A DNA stretch of 64,000 nucleotides. It comes from Nocardia jiangxiensis NBRC 101359. GTDB lineage: Bacteria; Actinomycetota; Actinomycetes; Mycobacteriales; Mycobacteriaceae. The position numbers and the translations under genes were made by a program. Shown here piece after piece: positions 25,672-34,074 of this stretch (within the stretch, counting starts at the first letter, position 1; each line of letters starts with the position of its first letter). The notes under the pieces were generated by a model. It saw only the letters and a list, made by a program, of their open reading frames with translations, did no database searches and was not told where the DNA came from. The stretch is taken from contig NZ_BAGB01000023.1 of the NCBI RefSeq assembly GCF_000308615.1, positions 1-64,000 on the forward strand, read 5' to 3'.

Positions 25672-26439
25672 GTGGCCGAGGAGGATCTGCGCCGGGATCA
25701 CCCGGCGCCCGGCGTGCTCCGGCTGACGCTCGATCGCCCGCACGCGCACAACGCGATGCCGATCGCCCTGCAACGCGCACTGGATGCTGCGTTATCCGAT
25801 GCCGCGCAGGATGATTCGGTGCGCGTGGTGGTTCTGGCCGGAGCCGGTGAGCGGGCCTTCTGCGCCGGTTACGACCTGAAGGAACTCGAGGCGATGCCGC
25901 CCGAGGCCGCGCAGGCGTCGATGACCGAACGCGAGGACATGCTGTGGCGGTATCTGACCTACCCGAAACCGACCGTGGCGGCCGTCGATGGAATCGCCTA
26001 CGGCGCGGGAACCATGTACGCGGCCTGTTCGGACCTGCGCGTCGGCGGTCCCGCGACCACCATGGCGGTCAGCGCCGCCCGATACGGCGGGGCGAATCTG
26101 ACCTGGTTGCTGGACACCTTGATCGGCGCCTCGCACGCCCGCGATCTGCTGTTGACCGCACGGGCGGTGCCCGGCGCGGAGGCATACCGCATCGGCCTGC
26201 TCAACCGGTACGAGCCGGACGTGAGTCAGACGGCGCTGCAGGTGGCGAAGGATATCGCCGCGCAACCGCCGGAAGGAATACAGCAGATCAAACAACTGCT
26301 GTTGGAAGGCCCCGGCCGGAACCTTCGCGCCCGATACGAACACGAGAACTCAGCCGTGCGTTCGACGCTCCGACAACAGCCGATCGCCGAGATGTTCTCG
26401 ACCTTCTTCGCGAGCAGACCGACCGCAGGTGAGGTTTAA
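25672..26439 (+). CDS. Crotonase-family protein lacking both catalytic glutamates
   Basis: A 255-residue crotonase fold: FCAGYDLKELE forms the CoA-binding loop and oxyanion hole. The positions that carry the hydratase glutamates are changed: GAGTMYAACSDLRV instead of GGG-x-E, and SAARYGGANLTW instead of a PE motif. It is therefore unlikely to be a simple enoyl-CoA hydratase; other crotonase reactions (isomerase, hydrolase, C-C cleavage) are possible. GTG start 2 bp after the oxygenase stop, so it is coupled to it. The TnpB element begins directly after its stop codon. Confidence 0.85.
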   Translation: MAEEDLRRDHPAPGVLRLTLDRPHAHNAMPIALQRALDAALSDAAQDDSVRVVVLAGAGERAFCAGYDLKELEAMPPEAAQASMTEREDMLWRYLTYPKPTVAAVDGIAYGAGTMYAACSDLRVGGPATTMAVSAARYGGANLTWLLDTLIGASHARDLLLTARAVPGAEAYRIGLLNRYEPDVSQTALQVAKDIAAQPPEGIQQIKQLLLEGPGRNLRARYEHENSAVRSTLRQQPIAEMFSTFFASRPTAGEV

Positions 26440-27640
26440 CGGTTCTCCCGCTGAAGGCGGGAGATTTCCAGCTCAGACCGCAACCGAACTATCCACCCGA
26501 AGGAGGTGATCGGATTGTCTGACGTCGTCGACACTGACGTGGCCCCGTTCTGCCACGGCCAGAACCACTCTGGCAGCGTTCCGATCCCGACCCTCGGCGT
26601 AGCCGCAGTCCGGGCACCGGAAGTATCTCTCGTGCAGGCCGAGTCGCTTGGTTCTCGCGAAACACCGACTGCACGTCATGCTCGTGTACGCGGGCCGGAT
26701 CATCACCACCTTGCGCCCGGCCCGCACGGCACGCTCGATCAGTGCACCCTTGGCCGCACCGATCGCGGCATCAGCGGCCTTGCGCGCCATCGTCGACTTC
26801 GCCAAAAACGCCGGCTGAAAATCCTCGACGGCGATCAGATCATGCCGGTCGACAACATGTTTGGCCCACACCCGCGAGTCGTGCACAGTTCGCCGGGCAG
26901 CTTTCTTGGCCAGCCGGGCAGCCTGCCGTTTGGCATCGGCATAACCCCGCGAGGGCGGACGGCCGTTGCGGTGGCGTCGCGCCATCCTGCGCTGCGCCTT
27001 CGCCAATTCAGCGGTGCATCGCTTGCGGTGACCAAGATACGGAAGGTCGAACGCGGGATCGGAGGTCGTCGCAGTGGTGGCCACACCCCAATCGATCCCG
27101 ATACCGCCCAGCCCGGGTGGAGAGGCCACGATATCCCGGCGCGCGACAAAGGAGGCATACCAATGCCCCAGACTGTCCCGGTTGACACGCACCGATGTCG
27201 GCTCGCACGGCAACTCTCGCGACCACACCACCGGAATCACGACGCCCTTCGGCAGCATCAAACGGCCCTCACGGATCGAGAATCCACGCCGGGTGTACTC
27301 CAGCGACGGCAGAGACCTCTTGCCGGACTTCACCTTCGGACGACCACGCCCGGCCACCGTAAAGGACTGCTCCAGCGACCGCGCATAATCACGCAACATC
27401 TGCTGCTGCGCGACCTGCGAACCCTCCCGCAGCCACAGCATCGACGCGCGCGCTCGGGTCAGCAGCTTCCCGAGCTTGGCGAACGTCGGCTTCTGTCCAG
27501 ACCTCTGCTGGTGGACCGCCTCATTCCACAACCAACGGCACCGCCCCCACTCGGCCAGCAGCACCTTCTCGGCGGTGCGGCCGGGCCGGAGCCGGAATGT
27601 ATACCGCACCACCTCATCCATTCGAACATACTATCGAAAG
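26440..27640 (-). mobile_element. Solitary IS200/IS605-type tnpB element
   Basis: A TnpB gene without a TnpA transposase, lying antisense within an otherwise same-strand operon. The right (3') end holds a hairpin, CTCCCGC-N5-GCGGGAG at 26445-26463, immediately after the crotonase stop, in the position where IS605-family ends and the omega-RNA 3' part are found. The left end has a small dyad, TTCGA-N8-TCGAA (27621-27638), at the tnpB start codon. No terminal inverted repeats or target duplications are expected for this family, so both boundaries are approximate. Confidence 0.7.
26473..27621 (-). CDS. tnpB: TnpB RNA-guided nuclease (OrfB_IS605)
   Basis: A 382-residue TnpB of normal length. The N-terminal helix-turn-helix-like region is present (CRWLWNEAVHQQR, YARSLEQSF). 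The RuvC triad is complete: Asp177 in GIDWGV, Glu266 in IAVEDF and Asp346 in GRDRNAARVV. The zinc ribbon has Cys317/Cys320 and Cys336/Cys339 (CSRC...CPDC). Proteins of this family cut DNA guided by an RNA made from the element's 3' end and favour element retention (established for other TnpBs). All catalytic residues are intact, so activity is likely. No TnpA is nearby. Confidence 0.93.
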   Translation of the reverse strand: MDEVVRYTFRLRPGRTAEKVLLAEWGRCRWLWNEAVHQQRSGQKPTFAKLGKLLTRARASMLWLREGSQVAQQQMLRDYARSLEQSFTVAGRGRPKVKSGKRSLPSLEYTRRGFSIREGRLMLPKGVVIPVVWSRELPCEPTSVRVNRDSLGHWYASFVARRDIVASPPGLGGIGIDWGVATTATTSDPAFDLPYLGHRKRCTAELAKAQRRMARRHRNGRPPSRGYADAKRQAARLAKKAARRTVHDSRVWAKHVVDRHDLIAVEDFQPAFLAKSTMARKAADAAIGAAKGALIERAVRAGRKVVMIRPAYTSMTCSRCFARTKRLGLHERYFRCPDCGYAEGRDRNAARVVLAVAERGHVSVDDVRQSDHLLRVDSSVAV

Positions 27641-27719
27641 AAGCTGGCGTGCGCCACAACCGACCTGTCCGCCGTTTCCTTGCCGCCGTGAACGACGGAG
27701 TATCCAAGCCGGATCCCCG

Positions 27720-28364
27720 ATGAGCCCCGATATCTGGAATCCGACCTGGGTGGACCCGTTCGTCCCGACGGTCGGCGCGAACGACGAGTACGCCGAGTTG
27801 ATCGAGGCGCTGCGCGCCGCGCAGGAGGCGGTCACCCGCAGTAAACCGACTCCGGCTGCCGCCGCGGCGGCAGCGGCGCGGTTGCGTGAGATCGCCGCGG
27901 CCGTAGCCGAATTCGAGGTGGACGAGGATGAGCAGATCGCGGGAAAGCGCTGGGAATCGGCCGGACACGGGCAGGCGCTGATACCGCCGATCCATCTGGA
28001 CCGGATCACCGACACCACCGCGATCGGACGGGTGCGAATCGGGCGTTTCCACTCGGGGCGTTACGCGATGAACGGCGGTGTGGCGCCGCTGATCTTCGAC
28101 GAGATCCTGGCCCGGTTGGCCAATCATCACCGGCCGTGGGCTCGCACGGCCCGCCTGGAGGTCTCCTTCCGCGCGCCCGCGCCGCTGGACACCGAGCTGA
28201 CGGTGACCGCGCGGCTGGTCGGGCAGCAGGGCCGCAAACGGATCATGTACGGCAGCCTGCATCACGGCGACGTTCTGCTGACCGAGGCCGAGGGGTTGTG
28301 GATCGAGCTGAAACCCGAACAGACACACAATATTTCGAAGGAACTGAAAGAGGTCGCCGGATGA
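27720..28364 (+). CDS. Hotdog-fold thioesterase-like protein
   Basis: A 214-residue protein with an N-terminal helical part (EYAELIEALRAAQEAV; Ala-rich stretch PTPAAAAAAAARLREIAAAV) and a C-terminal hotdog-like half: GRFHSGRYAMNGGVAPLIFDEI, LEVSFRAPAPLDTELTVTARL and RIMYGSLHHGDVLLTEAEGLW. This resembles PaaI/4HBT-type acyl-CoA thioesterases, though the usual catalytic HGG is replaced by MNGG, so it may instead bind or hydrate CoA esters. It overlaps the CoA-transferase start (ATGA). Before insertion of the tnpB element it would have followed the crotonase in one operon. Confidence 0.72.
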   Translation: MSPDIWNPTWVDPFVPTVGANDEYAELIEALRAAQEAVTRSKPTPAAAAAAAARLREIAAAVAEFEVDEDEQIAGKRWESAGHGQALIPPIHLDRITDTTAIGRVRIGRFHSGRYAMNGGVAPLIFDEILARLANHHRPWARTARLEVSFRAPAPLDTELTVTARLVGQQGRKRIMYGSLHHGDVLLTEAEGLWIELKPEQTHNISKELKEVAG

Positions 28365-29611
28365 GTGGATTCTCCCTGCTGCACGGCGTCCGCGTGCTCG
28401 AGGTCGCGCAGCTGGCACCGGCCTCGCTCGGCGGGCACCTGGCCGATCTGGGCGCGGAGGTGATCAAGGTCGAGTCCGGCCCACTCGGTGATCCGGTGCG
28501 CGTGGGTGGTGCCCGCGCGGTCGGCGATCCGGACGGGCCGGCGTTCATGCACCTGCGGTGGAATCGCGGAAAGCGTTCGGTCGCACTGGATCTGCGTTCG
28601 GCCGAGGGCAAGCAGGCATTCCTGGATCTGGCGCGATCCTGCGACGCGGTCATCGAGGGGATGCGCGGCGGGTATCTGGATTGGCTCGGCATCGGATTCG
28701 ACCGGCTGCGGGAGGTGAACCCGAAAATCGTGCTGTGCACCGTGTCCGGGATGGGGACCGAGGGCCCGTATCGCAGTCTGGGTACGGGCGGACCGGTCTT
28801 CGACGGGTACGCCGGTCTGCGTGAGGTCGAGACTCCCGATGAGCCGCCGGTCACCGGAATCGCCGGTTCGACCAGTCCGCCGATCGCGATGTACGCCCTG
28901 GGCGCGTACGGGGCGATGGGGTTGCTGGCGGCACTGCATCGTGCGAACGCCACCGGCACCGGTAGCCGCGTGGAGGTCTCCGGGATCGATGTGGCCGCGG
29001 CATGGATGCCGGATCTGGTCGACGCGGAATTGAACCGGGATCGATCGATCCCGCGCCCGACGTGGCTGCCGGACGGACGGTTGCCGGACTGGCCGCGGCT
29101 CGAGGCGTATCGGACCAAGGACGGCAAGGCCGTGCTGTTCGGCTCGCACGTGGAGAAGTTCTGGCGCAACTTCCTGGTCGCAATCGGCCGGGAGGATCTG
29201 GTGGCGATCGACCTGACCACCGCCGACGAGGGCGCGCCGGAGCGTGCCGAGCATGTGTGGCGTGAGCTGCGGGAGATCTTCGCCCAGCGCACTCGCGCGG
29301 AATGGGTGGAGTTGTTCCTCGCCCACGGTATCGCCGGTGGGCCGGTCAACACCGTGGCCGAGATGCTCGACGACCCGCATTTCCAGGCCAGGGACAACAC
29401 CTATCGCGTCGACTACGCCGGGGTGGGGGAGCTGGAATTCGTGGTCAGTCCGGTGCGGGTGGCCGGGGAGAGATTCGCTCCCGCGCTGCCGCCGCGGGCC
29501 GGAGCCGATACCGCGCGGGTGTTGCGGGAGGTGGCCGGCTACGACGACGCGCGCATCGCGGCGGCAGCCGATCGCCACCTGTATGCGAAGGATGCGGAAA
29601 CGACCGGCTGA
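28361..29611 (+). CDS. Class III (CaiB/BaiF) CoA-transferase
   Basis: A 416-residue CoA-transferase moving CoA between acids. Family landmarks: LLHGVRVLEVAQLAPASLGG, HLADLGAEVIKVESGPLGD, NRGKRSVALDLRS, VSGMGTEGPYRSLG and GSRVEVSGIDVAAAW. The position of the catalytic aspartate (IAMYALGAYGAMGLL region, preceded by TGIAGSTSPP) does not show the usual D-x-x-x-G, so the nucleophile could not be confirmed by eye. Last gene of the operon starting at 24485; a strong hairpin follows. Confidence 0.88.
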   Translation: MSGFSLLHGVRVLEVAQLAPASLGGHLADLGAEVIKVESGPLGDPVRVGGARAVGDPDGPAFMHLRWNRGKRSVALDLRSAEGKQAFLDLARSCDAVIEGMRGGYLDWLGIGFDRLREVNPKIVLCTVSGMGTEGPYRSLGTGGPVFDGYAGLREVETPDEPPVTGIAGSTSPPIAMYALGAYGAMGLLAALHRANATGTGSRVEVSGIDVAAAWMPDLVDAELNRDRSIPRPTWLPDGRLPDWPRLEAYRTKDGKAVLFGSHVEKFWRNFLVAIGREDLVAIDLTTADEGAPERAEHVWRELREIFAQRTRAEWVELFLAHGIAGGPVNTVAEMLDDPHFQARDNTYRVDYAGVGELEFVVSPVRVAGERFAPALPPRAGADTARVLREVAGYDDARIAAAADRHLYAKDAETTG

Positions 29612-29612
29612 A

Positions 29613-29667
29613 CCGCATATGCGGAAATTGACACTCACACGAAATCCATTGTGTGAGTGTCAGTTTC
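29613..29667. terminator. Palindrome plus 17-bp stem-loop after the CoA-transferase
   Basis: A perfect 12-bp palindrome CCGCATATGCGG (29613-29624) runs into a 17-bp inverted repeat with one mismatch (arms 29624-29640 and 29651-29667, loop of 10). It starts 2 bp after the stop codon. It probably terminates the 24.5-29.6 kb operon. The TGACACTCACA arms could also serve as an operator, but the regulon dyad 50 bp further on is the better candidate for that. Confidence 0.6.
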
Positions 29668-29715
29668 ATGCCAACATCCCGATTGTATCGGGGGCTTGCC
29701 GGGGTATTGCACAAG

Positions 29716-29737
29716 AAATCTAAAGCTGTTAGTTTTA
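29716..29737. promoter_or_regulatory. Regulon dyad, copy 2 (upstream of acyl-CoA ligase)
   Basis: AAATCTA-N7-TAGTTTTA (core CTA-N7-TAG at 29720-29732), 74 bp before the ligase start codon. Same spacing and arms as copies at 10.88, 33.14 and 46.83 kb. Confidence 0.6.
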
Positions 29738-29810
29738 CCGACACGCAGTGAGGGCGGTCACATCCGCCGGTGCTCGCGGCCGAGCAGTCGGCGAACGAGG
29801 AGGTACTCGA

Positions 29811-31352
29811 ATGAATCTCGCGGATCTGACGCGTTATTGGGGTAAGACCCGCCCCCATCAGCAGGCGATCGTCTTCGGCGACCACGCCGAGACGTGGGCC
29901 GAACTCGATGCGGTGACCGATGCCCTCGCCCGTGGCCTGGTGGCGCGTGGCGTCGGCAAGGGCGACCGCGTCGCGGTCATGATGCTCAATCGGCCCGAGT
30001 TGGCGCACGTCATCCTGGCCACGCTCAAGATCGGCGCCATCAGCGTGCCGCTCAATTTCCGGCTCACGGCAAGGGAATTGGCGCCGATGGTGGTGGATTC
30101 CGCGCCACGCGTGGTGATCATCGAGGACGAATTCGCCTCGCTGCTCGAGGTCGCCGCCGAGCAGATCCCGCTCGATATCTTCGCGATCGGCGGCAGCGCG
30201 CATCGCTCGTACGACACGCTGAGTGATCCCGGCGTCGCGCCCCGAGTGGACATCGCCGGTGACGACGCCGCGTTCATCTGCTACACCTCCGGCACCACGG
30301 GCGTGCAGAAGGGCGCGGTGGTCACCCACCGCAGCGCGATGGCTCCGGGCATCGCGCAGACGGTCAGTCACGGCTTCAGTGCGCGCGACCGCGTGCTGTG
30401 TGCGGCGCCGCTGGTGTACACCGGCTCGGTGCTGTCGATCTTCATGCAACTGGTGGTGGTGCCCGGGGCGACGATGGTGCTGTTGCGCGAATACGATCCG
30501 CAGATCGCCCTGGACACCCTCGAACGCGAACAGATCACCGCGACCACGGTGGTGCCGGTGATCTGGGAACGGATGACCACGCTGCCCGACTTCGGCGCAC
30601 GCAAACTCGCGAAGTTCACCTTCGCCGGAACCGGCGGTGCACCGGTCGGTGTGGATCTCGTGGATTTCTATTGCGCACGCGGCATTCCGCTCACGCAGGT
30701 GTACGGGCTGACCGAGGCCTCGGGCATGGTCTCGACGCTGAACTACGAGGATGCCTCCACCCGCCCCGGCTACGCCGGACTCGCGCTGGTGGGAACGCAG
30801 GTCACGATCGGCGACCCGAACGTGGACACCCCGCCCGGGGAGGTCGGCGAAATTCTCGTCCGCGGTGAGCACGTGATGCGCGAGTACTGGCGCAAACCCG
30901 AGGCCACCGCCGCGACACTGGTCGATGGCTGGTTGCGCACCGGCGATCTCGGGCTGCAGGACGAGGGCGGATTCCTCAAGATCGTCGACCGCAGCAAGGA
31001 CATGCTGATCTCCGGCGGCCTCAATGTCTATCCTGCCGAGATCGAGCGGGTGTTGCACGTCATCGAGGGCGTCGCGGACCTCGCGGTGATCGGTGTGAAG
31101 GACGACCGGTGGGGTGAGGTGCCCATGGTCGTGTTCCACAGCCACCGTCCGGCCGCCGAGGTGGTGGCCGAGATCGAGGCTCTCGCCGGAGCGAACCTCG
31201 CGAAGTTCAAACGCCCCAAACACGCTGTGGCGCTGGGGGAGCCGCTGCCGCGGACCTTCTCCGGCAAGATGGCCAAACCGGTATTGCGTCAGCGGTTTCC
31301 GCAAGCGCCGTCCGATGCGATCGCGGTGCGCGGGACTGCGGCGACCGCCTAG
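29811..31352 (+). CDS. Acyl-CoA ligase (AMP-forming), FadD-like
   Basis: A 513-residue adenylate-forming enzyme activating a carboxylic acid to its CoA thioester. ATP-binding motif YTSGTTGVQKGAVVTH, A5 motif VYGLTEASG, A7/A8 GWLRTGDLG and RSKDMLISGGLNVYPAE, and the C-terminal lysine motif FSGKMAKPVLR are all intact. The start is ATG 29811 with GAGGAGGT upstream, although the frame opens at 29748. It is followed by an SDR gene 100 bp downstream. Acid substrate unknown. Confidence 0.92.
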   Translation: MNLADLTRYWGKTRPHQQAIVFGDHAETWAELDAVTDALARGLVARGVGKGDRVAVMMLNRPELAHVILATLKIGAISVPLNFRLTARELAPMVVDSAPRVVIIEDEFASLLEVAAEQIPLDIFAIGGSAHRSYDTLSDPGVAPRVDIAGDDAAFICYTSGTTGVQKGAVVTHRSAMAPGIAQTVSHGFSARDRVLCAAPLVYTGSVLSIFMQLVVVPGATMVLLREYDPQIALDTLEREQITATTVVPVIWERMTTLPDFGARKLAKFTFAGTGGAPVGVDLVDFYCARGIPLTQVYGLTEASGMVSTLNYEDASTRPGYAGLALVGTQVTIGDPNVDTPPGEVGEILVRGEHVMREYWRKPEATAATLVDGWLRTGDLGLQDEGGFLKIVDRSKDMLISGGLNVYPAEIERVLHVIEGVADLAVIGVKDDRWGEVPMVVFHSHRPAAEVVAEIEALAGANLAKFKRPKHAVALGEPLPRTFSGKMAKPVLRQRFPQAPSDAIAVRGTAATA

Positions 31353-31452
31353 CGCAGACGCACGGCATCGACGTTCGGCGCAGGAACGACAGAAATGGAG
31401 CCCGAGTAATGAAGGACGGAATGGCATTGCCTGAACGGAAGCGGCTGCGGCG

Positions 31453-32211
31453 GTGACGGATTCGACGACGGAAGCGCCTGCGCGCGTCGCGGTGGTCACC
31501 GGCGGCGGGCGGGGGATCGGAGCGGCGATCGCACACCGCCTGGCCGCCGACGGATTCGCCGTGGCGGTCAACTATTCCGCGAGCGAGGGCCCGGCGAGGC
31601 AGGTGGCCGAGGAGATCGCCGCCTCGGGTGGCAGCGCTACCGCAATCCACGCCGACGTCTCCGACCCCACACAGGCCGCACACTTGATCGAACAGGCCAC
31701 CGCCGAATTCGGCGCACCGACCGTGCTGGTCAACAATGCCGGGATGAACCTGTTCGGTTCGGCTCGGCAGCTCTCGCCCCGGGACTGGGATCGGGTGATC
31801 GGCTTGAACCTCAGCGGCGCCTTCTACTGTACTCATGCGGCTCTGCCTGCGATGTACGAAAAGGGTTGGGGCAGGGTTATTTTCGTCAGCAGTCCGTCCG
31901 GCGGGCGACGGCCCTCGCCGGGGATGAGCGCCTACGCCGCGGCCAAGGCGGGACTGGCCGGGATGACTCGCGCGATGGCGCAGGAACTCGCCCGGCGCGG
32001 TGTGACGGTCAACGCGGTCATGCCCGGTTTCGTCGAGACCGACATCATCGCCTCGGGCGGATCGGATGCGGCGCGGACCCTGGCTGAACACTGGCCGCGC
32101 ATACCGGCCGAATCCATTGCGGCCACAGTGTCTTTCCTGGTCAGCGATGCGGGTCGGCACGTCTCCGGTGAGGAGGTCGGCGTCTGGCTGGGCGGGCCGG
32201 TCGGCATCTGA
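31453..32211 (+). CDS. Short-chain dehydrogenase/reductase (SDR) A
   Basis: A 252-residue classical SDR: NAD(P) motif TGGGRGIG, NNAG, catalytic Ser (VSSPSGG) and YAAAK. FabG-like in length, so a 3-hydroxyacyl-CoA or alcohol dehydrogenase role is likely. GTG start at 31453. A 15-codon ATG frame at 31409-31456 just upstream may be translated and coupled to it. It ends in a bidirectional terminator facing SDR B. Confidence 0.88.
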   Translation: MTDSTTEAPARVAVVTGGGRGIGAAIAHRLAADGFAVAVNYSASEGPARQVAEEIAASGGSATAIHADVSDPTQAAHLIEQATAEFGAPTVLVNNAGMNLFGSARQLSPRDWDRVIGLNLSGAFYCTHAALPAMYEKGWGRVIFVSSPSGGRRPSPGMSAYAAAKAGLAGMTRAMAQELARRGVTVNAVMPGFVETDIIASGGSDAARTLAEHWPRIPAESIAATVSFLVSDAGRHVSGEEVGVWLGGPVGI

Positions 32212-32214
32212 CCC

Positions 32215-32259
32215 GCCGGGCGCGAGGGTGTCGCGAATCGCGGCCACCCCGCGCCCGGC
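32215..32259. terminator. Bidirectional terminator between two SDR genes
   Basis: GCCGGGCGCG-A-GGGTG pairs with CACCC-CGCGCCCGGC across a 14-nt loop with a single bulge, between convergent stop codons at 32211 and 32269. Confidence 0.65.
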
Positions 32260-32268
32260 GCGTGCGGA

Positions 32269-33099
32269 TCAGCCCGAATGCCCGCCGACAGCCTCGGCCT
32301 CGGCGCGGTAGTTCGCGGGCCAGCCCTTGCCGAGCGTCAGTCCACCGTCCACGACGATGTTCTGACCGGTGACGAACGAGGCCGCGTCGGAGACGAGATA
32401 GGCGATGGCCTCCGCGATGTCCGTGCCCTCGCCCGCTCGCGGGATGGGCTGGAAGGTGCGCAGTCCGCGGCGGACCCCGTCGATGCTCGCATCGAGTGCA
32501 TCGCCTTCGAGTCCCGCGCCGTGGCCCTGGATCCGGGTGGCGACTCCGCCCGGTGTCACGGCGTTCACGCGGACGCCGTGCGGTGCGAGTTCCCTTGCGG
32601 CACTGCGGGTCAGCTGCAGAATCGCGGCTTTGGCCGCGCCATAGGGGTGCGGGCCGAATCCGGTGCGTAACGCCGCCACCGAGGAGACGTTGACGATGGC
32701 GCCGAATCCCTGCTCGCGCATCACGCGCGCGGCGTGCTTTGTACCCAGGAACGCGCTGCGCGCCAGCACCGCGAACGTCGCGTCCCACTCCTCGAGCGTG
32801 ATGTCCTGCAGGTACGTCCACGCCCCGACCCGTCCGGCGTTGTTCACCACGGCATCCACCCGGCCGAACCGCTCGATCGCGGTGTCGATCGCGGCGGCGA
32901 TGTCCTGCTCCCGGGTCACGTCGACATGCAGATACTCGCCTCGACCGCCGAGGCTCTCGGCCACTGCCGTACCCCGGACGTCGTCGATATCGGTGACCAC
33001 CACCCGGCTCCCGCGCCGGCCCAGCAGCTCGCCGGTCGCGGCTCCGATCCCACTCGCGCCACCGGTCACCACGACGACTCCGCCGTTCCGTTCCATCAT
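32269..33099 (-). CDS. Short-chain dehydrogenase/reductase (SDR) B
   Basis: A 276-residue classical SDR with TGGASGIG, VVNNAG, NVSSVAAL and the active-site YGAAKAA. A C-terminal glycine-rich GQNIVVDGGLTLGKGWPANY fits the usual cofactor end. It stands alone on the minus strand, divergent from the crotonase at 33.2 kb, with which it shares a regulon dyad. Substrate unknown; probably an alcohol or hydroxyacyl-CoA of the same pathway. Confidence 0.88.
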   Translation of the reverse strand: MMERNGGVVVVTGGASGIGAATGELLGRRGSRVVVTDIDDVRGTAVAESLGGRGEYLHVDVTREQDIAAAIDTAIERFGRVDAVVNNAGRVGAWTYLQDITLEEWDATFAVLARSAFLGTKHAARVMREQGFGAIVNVSSVAALRTGFGPHPYGAAKAAILQLTRSAARELAPHGVRVNAVTPGGVATRIQGHGAGLEGDALDASIDGVRRGLRTFQPIPRAGEGTDIAEAIAYLVSDAASFVTGQNIVVDGGLTLGKGWPANYRAEAEAVGGHSG

Positions 33100-33138
33100 C
33101 TGTGCAAGCCTTTCGATTTCGCCTCTACCTTGAGTAAT

Positions 33139-33162
33139 TTATCTAAAGGTATTAGCTTTATA
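33139..33162. promoter_or_regulatory. Regulon dyad, copy 3 (SDR B / crotonase divergent promoter)
   Basis: TTATCTA-N7-TAGCTTTA with core CTA-N7-TAG at 33143-33155, between start codons at 33099 and 33220. ATCTAAAGGTATTAGCTTTA is identical to copy 2 at 17 of 20 positions. Confidence 0.6.
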
Positions 33163-33219
33163 GTTCGACGGTACCGCCTGTGGTGTGACCGTCGCCGACG
33201 ATTCGAGGAAGTCCGACAC

Positions 33220-34029
33220 ATGTCCGATGTGATCCAGACCGAGCGTCCCCGCCCCGGCATCCTGCTGATCCGGATGAACCGACCGGAGGCGCTCAATGCG
33301 ATGAACGCCGAACTCATCGAGGCGCTGCACGGCGTGCTGGCGCAGGTGCGCCACGACGCGGAGGTCCGGGCGATCGTCCTGACCGGTAACGGTCGCGCCT
33401 TCTGCGCCGGACTCGATCTGCGCGGCTACGGCACACCGCCCGGCGCGGCCGAAGGGGAGGGTCGGGCGCAGGCGGGATTGCGCGTGCAACAGCACATCGC
33501 CGGACTGGTCGAGGCGTTTCGCGGTGTGCGTGCCCCGGTGATCGCGGTGATCAACGGCGCCGCGGCCGGCGGCGGTATGGCGCTGGCGCTGATGGCCGAC
33601 ATCCGGATCATCGCCGCCGATGCCGCGCTGCACGCCTCGTTCATCAATCGCGGGCTGTCCAATTGCGATATCGGAGTCAGCTGGCTGCTGCCCCGGATGA
33701 TCGGATTCGCCAGGGCCGCACAGATTCTGCTCACCGGACGATCGGTCCCCGCACAGGAGGCCGAGCGGATCGGCCTGGTGTCCTCGATCGAGCCCGCCGA
33801 CCGGCTGCTCGACGTCGCGCTCGACACGGCGGAGGCGATCGCCCGCAACAGCCCGTTCGGGGTCTGGATGACCAAGGAGGTGATGTGGTCCAACCTCGAG
33901 GTGCCGAGCCTGCGCGCGGCGATCGACCTGGAGAACCGGACCCAGATCCTGGCCGCCACGACCCGCGACCATCGCGAGGCGGTGCACTCCTTCCTCGACA
34001 AGCGCCCGCCCGTCTACCGGAATCACTGA
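33220..34029 (+). CDS. Crotonase-family protein (atypical active site)
   Basis: A 269-residue crotonase fold: FCAGLDLRGYG is the CoA-binding loop. The first glutamate position is methionine (GGGMALALMADIRI), and the second region reads FINRGLSNCDIGVSW, with an acidic residue (Asp) in the late position used by isomerases. A plain hydratase is therefore unlikely; an isomerase or other crotonase reaction fits better. ATG 33220 with GAGGAAG upstream. First gene of an operon with an LLM oxidoreductase and a TLP1-type thiolase. Confidence 0.87.
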   Translation: MSDVIQTERPRPGILLIRMNRPEALNAMNAELIEALHGVLAQVRHDAEVRAIVLTGNGRAFCAGLDLRGYGTPPGAAEGEGRAQAGLRVQQHIAGLVEAFRGVRAPVIAVINGAAAGGGMALALMADIRIIAADAALHASFINRGLSNCDIGVSWLLPRMIGFARAAQILLTGRSVPAQEAERIGLVSSIEPADRLLDVALDTAEAIARNSPFGVWMTKEVMWSNLEVPSLRAAIDLENRTQILAATTRDHREAVHSFLDKRPPVYRNH

Positions 34030-34074
34030 CAGGACGACAGCTTTGACGACAGCAATGAACGACGGGAGGCCGCG

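Noticed and set aside
26440..27640. TnpB gene as a CRISPR-Cas12 effector
   Set aside because: 382 residues with TnpB domain order and an IS605-like 3' hairpin; no cas1/cas2 or repeats nearby, so it is a transposon nuclease.
29445..31571. 708-codon open frame on the minus strand
   Set aside because: Antisense to the acyl-CoA ligase, whose motifs are all on the plus strand; composition is that of a shadow frame.
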